DNA from: Porogramme epimiltina
Taxonomy: Eukaryota; Basidiomycota; Agaricomycetes; Polyporales; Polyporaceae
Direction of reading: 5' to 3'
NCBI GenBank assembly: GCA_900155495.1
Contig: FTLJ01000083.1
Coordinates: 1 to 40,719, forward strand
DNA: 40,719 bases
Position 1 is the stretch's first letter. Each line of letters opens with the position of its first letter. Of the stretch, positions 36,850-40,719 are shown piece by piece. The translations under genes were made by a program, and so were the position numbers. The notes beneath the pieces were generated by a model. The model was given only the letters and a program-made list of their open reading frames with translations, was not told the origin of the DNA and ran no database searches.

Positions 36850-38269
36850 ATGTCTTCTGGGAAGGATATTGTCATCATTGGCGGCGGCATCATCGGCTGC
36901 ACTACTGCCTACTACCTTGCTACCCATCCACGATTTGCCGGATCGTCGACCTCCATTACACTGGTAGAGGCATCGAAACACGGAGTAGCTCAGGGCGCGT
37001 CTGGGAAGGCTAGCGGGCTCGTTGCAAAATGGGCCTACCCGAAGGAAATCGTGAACGTCTCCTTCACGGAGCACGTTCGTCTCGCCAATGAGCACGGGGG
37101 AGCCGAGCGGTGGGGTTGGAGGTTCGTCAACTGCGGTAGCTGGGAGGGCCGCGGGGAGCCTTTCGAAGAATCCGACGCTGGAGGGGAAGGGGCCCGCAAA
37201 CGCAAGAGCTTAGAGAAGACACTCGGTCTGGACGCCGATGCAGTGTCAACTGACACAGGCCACCCTAGCGACCTTAACTGGATCAAGCCTTCCCTCACAG
37301 ACTCATACTCCCCGATGGCTTCCTCAGGGGCCACCGCACAGGTCCATCCATACCTTTTCACCACGAGCATGCTGGAGCTGGCGAAGAAGAAGGGTGTCAA
37401 TTACGTTCAAGGGAAGGTTTCTAGCATCAACATCGACAAGTCCGGCGGCGCCCACGTCACTGGTATCACCTATACTCCTTCCGGTAGCACCACTTCTGAA
37501 CCCACGACCATCAACGCGACACACGTCATCCTCGCCGCGGGTGCATGGTCGCCCTCACTCCTCCCTACACTCCCCATCGGGGGCACACGCGCCCACAGCA
37601 TCACCATCACGCCCGAACCGGGAACGACCATCGCGCCCTACGTGCTCTTCACGGAGATCGCGCTCCCCGCGGGCGTGGCCCCGCACGGCCCGCGCACGGC
37701 CAGCCCCGAGATATACGCGCGCCCGACGAACGAGGTCTACTGCTGCGGGCCCGGCGACGACGCGCCGCTCCCCGCCACGGTCGACGACGTCCGGCCGGAC
37801 CCCGGCGCGTGCGAGAGCATCCTCCAGCACGTCGCGAGCATCTCGCCGGAGCTCCGCGCGGGCACCGTCGGCGTGCGCCAGGCGTGCTTCCTGCCCGTGG
37901 TCAACCTGGCCGCAGGAGGTGGGCCTATCGTCGGTGCGGCGGAGGCTATTGCTAAGGGTCTCGTCATTGCCACCGGGCATACGTGTTGGGTGAGTGCGAA
38001 CCGCATCTCGTCGGCTGTTTCATGTTCTGTCTTCCAGAAGATCGTTTGCGCACCACTTGTGGGCTTCCATCTGAGGGTTCGGACTTTGGGGCCCTTCTTC
38101 TCCGCCATTACACCTCCATGACACGATCGTTTGACAATGACTTTACTCTTACCTCTAGGGAATTTGTAACGCGCCCGGCACAGCCAAGGCCATTGCAGAG
38201 CTCGTCATGGACGGGAAGATCAAGTGCGCGAACCTCGACCGGCTGAAGCCATCACGCTTCCTCCCGTGA
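36850..38269 (+). CDS. FAD-dependent oxidoreductase (DAO fold), Tda3-like
   Basis: Two exons: 36850-37989 and 38159-38269 (416 aa). The N-terminal dinucleotide-binding loop DIVIIGGGIIGCTTAYYLA (GxGxxG at residues 11-16) is followed by an acidic strand end (ITLVEASKHGVAQGASGKAS). The FAD-contacting ATHVILAAGAWSPSLLP segment follows, and the C-terminal GLVIATGHTCWGICNAPGTA is the typical last FAD motif. That motif is split by the single intron. The Ala/Gly-rich ASGKASGLVA and the EHGGAERWGWRF segment resemble the fungal Tda3-type proteins, which are linked to endosomal trafficking in yeast; substrate is unknown. ATG 36850 (MSSGKD) is right before the FAD motif. The frame is open further upstream, but only through non-conserved sequence. 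Confidence 0.9.
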
Positions 38270-39917
38270 ACCATTCCGATCCTCACCCAGCATCGGTGGT
38301 CACTGGTCACTCGCGCTGCTGCGAGTGTGTATTTCGCGTCGGTGGAGTGCACGGCTGTCATACCCGAAGGAATCTCTGATAGTTGTATCCATATAGAAGC
38401 TGTATCCATTTCAACGCATAAACCATCGCATCTTCCTCGCACTTAGTCCAACAACGCGTCCGACGCACCTCGAGGGATCCCTCCGCGTACCGCGTACAGC
38501 AAAAGCCTCCGGATCCCGTCCGACGCACGCGAGACAGGGTCCGGCGGCAGCAGCCCCCACAGAACGGGACTCCCTCGAGGCTCTAGCGTCGAGCGTCGGG
38601 TCGGCCCCAACCCACCCAGATCTAGACGGCCGCGGGGGGCTAGAAGCCCGGCACGCCCCTCGCCGGCGCGAGCGCGTTCAGACACCGAGGCCAGCACACC
38701 CCGCGACCCTCGCGCCCCGCACCCTCGCGCCAGAGCCGCGAAGCTTTTTCTGCTCGTGCCCCGAGGCGCGTCTGATCCCCTTCTTGAAGTTCCCTTCTCG
38801 CGGGGCGGTCGCTCCTTCGCTCCTTCGCGGCGTCCGCTCGCCTCGCCTCGCCGCGCAGCGCAGCGCTGGGACGCTCTGAGATCCATCTCCCAACGAGCCC
38901 CGTGAGACTCGAGTCCTTCCAGGTGCCCGCGGCACAGGATGTGTGTGTATGCGGTGCGATGTCAGCGCCTGGTTCCACCACGCTCGCACTCATTCATCGT
39001 TCCCCTGACTTATCTCCGAGCTTCAAAGCCTCAACAGCTCCCGCCTCAGGGGAGCCGGCAGCTCGTGGGATGGGCGGATGGCCGCGCCCGGCAGGGTCCG
39101 CGCGCTGATGTCCCTGGCGGGGCGGGCGGCGGGCACCGAGCCGAGATGCGCGCACGATACGCGTGCGGGAGGACTCAGGAGGGTAATACGTAAAACGCCC
39201 GTCCTGGCGGGCTGGAGCGCGTCGATGACGCGCGGGATGTGTCGCGTATGACCCAATGCGCGCGTCGCTGGGCTTGGAGGGGGGCACATGTGGTTGCCCG
39301 TTGGCCTTGGCGGGGTGCCTTGCGAACCACTCCCGAGCGGTGGGTGTATGCGCGTGGAACTCAGGATTATTGTGTGGCTAGTAAGTAGTGAGGTCCGTGG
39401 ATGTGTGTGGTGAGTAGCGTGTGTGGACAAGGAGCGATGAGCGATGACGGCAATGAGGGTATGGACGGCGGGCGAGCAGGCGAGTATGTACGTGGTAGTG
39501 CACTATGTACGATGCGGCTAATGTAACGGAGTATGCAGTATTGCGAGACAAGCGGGGCGAGGGTATCGTCAGCAGCGGTATAGCGTCCGGGTGGTGGGTG
39601 AGCGTATGCAAGGAACGTGGAAGAGAGAGCTAGGGAGCGCGACGGGGGCATGTGTGTGTGGTGCAAATAACTAGGCGGGGTAGGCTACAGTGCGCGGCGT
39701 AGGGCCGGCAAGGGAATAGGACCGGGTCTATACAGTAGTAAGCAAGCAGTCGAAACAGAACATTAGCACTTCTTCAGCACGCACTGGCAGCAGAACGAAC
39801 ACGGATCCGGAGGCAAGCGTCTCAGCAGCGCGAGTCCCTAACACCAGCAGACTCACAATCACAATCACAGTCGAAAAAAAAACGAACCGAACCGAAGAGG
39901 AGGGAGAGGACGGAGGC
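38270..39917. other. Gene-poor stretch between FAD oxidoreductase and right-edge gene
   Basis: 1.65 kb. The first half is GC-rich with open frames on both strands that lack any family signal. The second half (39350-39720) is G/T-rich with repeated GTGTG tracts. On the minus strand this may be an extended 3' UTR of the right-edge gene, because a possible donor (GTGAGC) sits at its last codon (39921). No gene supported. Confidence 0.4.
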
Positions 39918-40719
39918 TCACGTCGCACGCAGCTCGCGGCGACTCCGCTGGCGCACGAGCTCGCGGCTGCCCTGGCGGATGAGCTCCCTGCTCGCCTGGC
40001 GGATCACCTCCCGGCTGCGCTGCCTGACGACGGAGCTCCGCCGCGGCGGCACGGGCGACAGATAGATCGTCTCCTCCTTCCGGCCCTCGCCCACGCGGTG
40101 CACGCTCACGCTCACCGTGGGCACCTTCAGCGCCAGCCCCGCGGCGTCCGCGTGCCCCGTCTCAGCGGCCTGGTGGTGGTGGTGGTGGTGATGCCGTTGG
40201 TCATGATGCTGGTGCGCGGGGCGCGACGGCGACGTCGGGGAGAGCGGGGGCGGCGCCGCGGGGGACGGCACAGAGGGTGTGGGGGGCACGGGAGGCGGGG
40301 CGAAGCGGCGCGCGTCGGCGGTGACGTTCCACGCGACGCGCACCGCGTCGACGAGCGCGGCGTCCGCGGGCGCGAGGAGGAGCGCGTTGCGCCAGAGGCC
40401 CTGGTTGAACGCCGCGCGGGCCGCGAGCGCGGCGGGCGCGCACGCGCGCGCCATCGCGGCGGCCATCGCGGGCGCGGACGGGAACTCCTCGATCGCGGCG
40501 GTGGGCAGGAGGTACGGCGTGAGCGCGGACGCGCTCGGCTGCGGCGAGGCGGCGCGCGAGGAGGACGCGGTGGGGGACGCGGGCGGGGAGAGCGAGAAGG
40601 GGGAGGTGGGCGAGGGCGGGACGAGGAGCGTGTTGTGGGTGTTTGGGGCGGGGGAGGTGGGGGAGAGAGGGAGGCCCTGGCCGAAGAGCAGGAGGGGGGG
40701 GATGCTGGCCGGGTGGGGG
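39918..40719 (-). CDS. Unrecognised low-complexity protein, C-terminal part (5' end outside window)
   Basis: The frame is open from the right edge to the stop at 39918-39920 (266 codons), so the start lies beyond 40719. Composition is Pro/Ser/Ala-rich. One segment that looks like folded or helical sequence is MAAAMARACAPAALAARAAF followed by NQGLWRNALLLAPADAALVD. A His-rich run (around 40173-40200) follows, then a short strand-like part (LKVPTVSVSVHRVGEG, EETIYLSPVPP). The end is four tandem octapeptides of the type RQxSRExx. No domain was recognised. Codon use is strongly GC-biased at third positions, supporting real coding. A donor-like GTGAGC overlaps the stop, so a further exon is possible. 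Confidence 0.65.
   Translation of the reverse strand, partial: PHPASIPPLLLFGQGLPLSPTSPAPNTHNTLLVPPSPTSPFSLSPPASPTASSSRAASPQPSASALTPYLLPTAAIEEFPSAPAMAAAMARACAPAALAARAAFNQGLWRNALLLAPADAALVDAVRVAWNVTADARRFAPPPVPPTPSVPSPAAPPPLSPTSPSRPAHQHHDQRHHHHHHHQAAETGHADAAGLALKVPTVSVSVHRVGEGRKEETIYLSPVPPRRSSVVRQRSREVIRQASRELIRQGSRELVRQRSRRELRAT
39930..40025 (-). repeat. Four tandem 24-bp repeats encoding RQxSRExx
   Basis: The units read RQRSREVI, RQASRELI, RQGSRELV and RQRSRREL, in tandem without gaps. Each carries an R-Q-x-S site; the repeat is at the C-terminus of the right-edge protein. Confidence 0.85.

Noticed and set aside
38443..39430. Several leftward open frames rich in Arg and Pro
   Set aside because: No conserved motif, no consistent splicing, and mirrored by open frames on the other strand.

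Overview
This is nuclear DNA of a filamentous basidiomycete, most likely an agaricomycete (a polypore-type wood-decay fungus would fit). The evidence is genes split by many 45-70 nt introns with GTRNGT donors, very GC-rich coding DNA, and a mix of a HET-domain protein, an F-box/leucine-rich protein, peroxin-3, Spt5, Pif1 helicase, a cytosolic GH1 beta-glucosidase and two DUF4470-type proteins. No bacterial, viral or transposase genes were recognised. Nearly all exon joins below were derived by hand from splice sites plus frame continuity; the exon sums are multiples of three and end in a stop codon.

Left third (1-13 kb): first exon of an ERT1/AcuM-like zinc-cluster regulator (-, cut by the window edge), an intron-containing tRNA-Asn (+), a 16-exon GH1 beta-glucosidase (-), a Gfo/Idh/MocA oxidoreductase (+), a 1.7 kb gene-poor GC-rich stretch, PEX3 (-), an 82-residue single-span protein whose first exon is only the start codon (+), and an unrecognised acidic protein (-).

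Middle (13-25 kb): a 152 bp MITE-like inverted-repeat element, a HET-domain protein (+), a Pif1-family helicase (-) that ends within 100 bp of, or overlaps, the HET gene tail, an unrecognised tail-anchored-looking protein (+), and a DUF4470-type protein (+).

Right (25-40.7 kb): Spt5 (-), an F-box protein (+) that needs a GC-AG intron, a NOSIP-type U-box protein (+), a second DUF4470-type protein (-) that is a diverged paralogue of the first with the same 11-exon architecture in inverted orientation, an FAD-dependent oxidoreductase (+), a 1.6 kb gene-poor stretch, and the C-terminal part of an unrecognised low-complexity protein (-) ending in four octapeptide repeats.

The genes do not form one pathway. 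Many are housekeeping functions (Spt5, Pif1, Pex3, NOSIP), interspersed with lineage-specific fungal families (HET, F-box, DUF4470). Several neighbours are divergent and share short promoters: PEX3/82-aa protein (182 bp), Spt5/F-box (354 bp), DUF4470/FAD oxidoreductase (294 bp). The features most worth following up are the inverted DUF4470 paralogue pair, the HET/Pif1 antisense overlap, the small inverted-repeat element, a 21 bp palindrome upstream of one DUF4470 gene, and the RQxS octapeptide repeats at the right edge.
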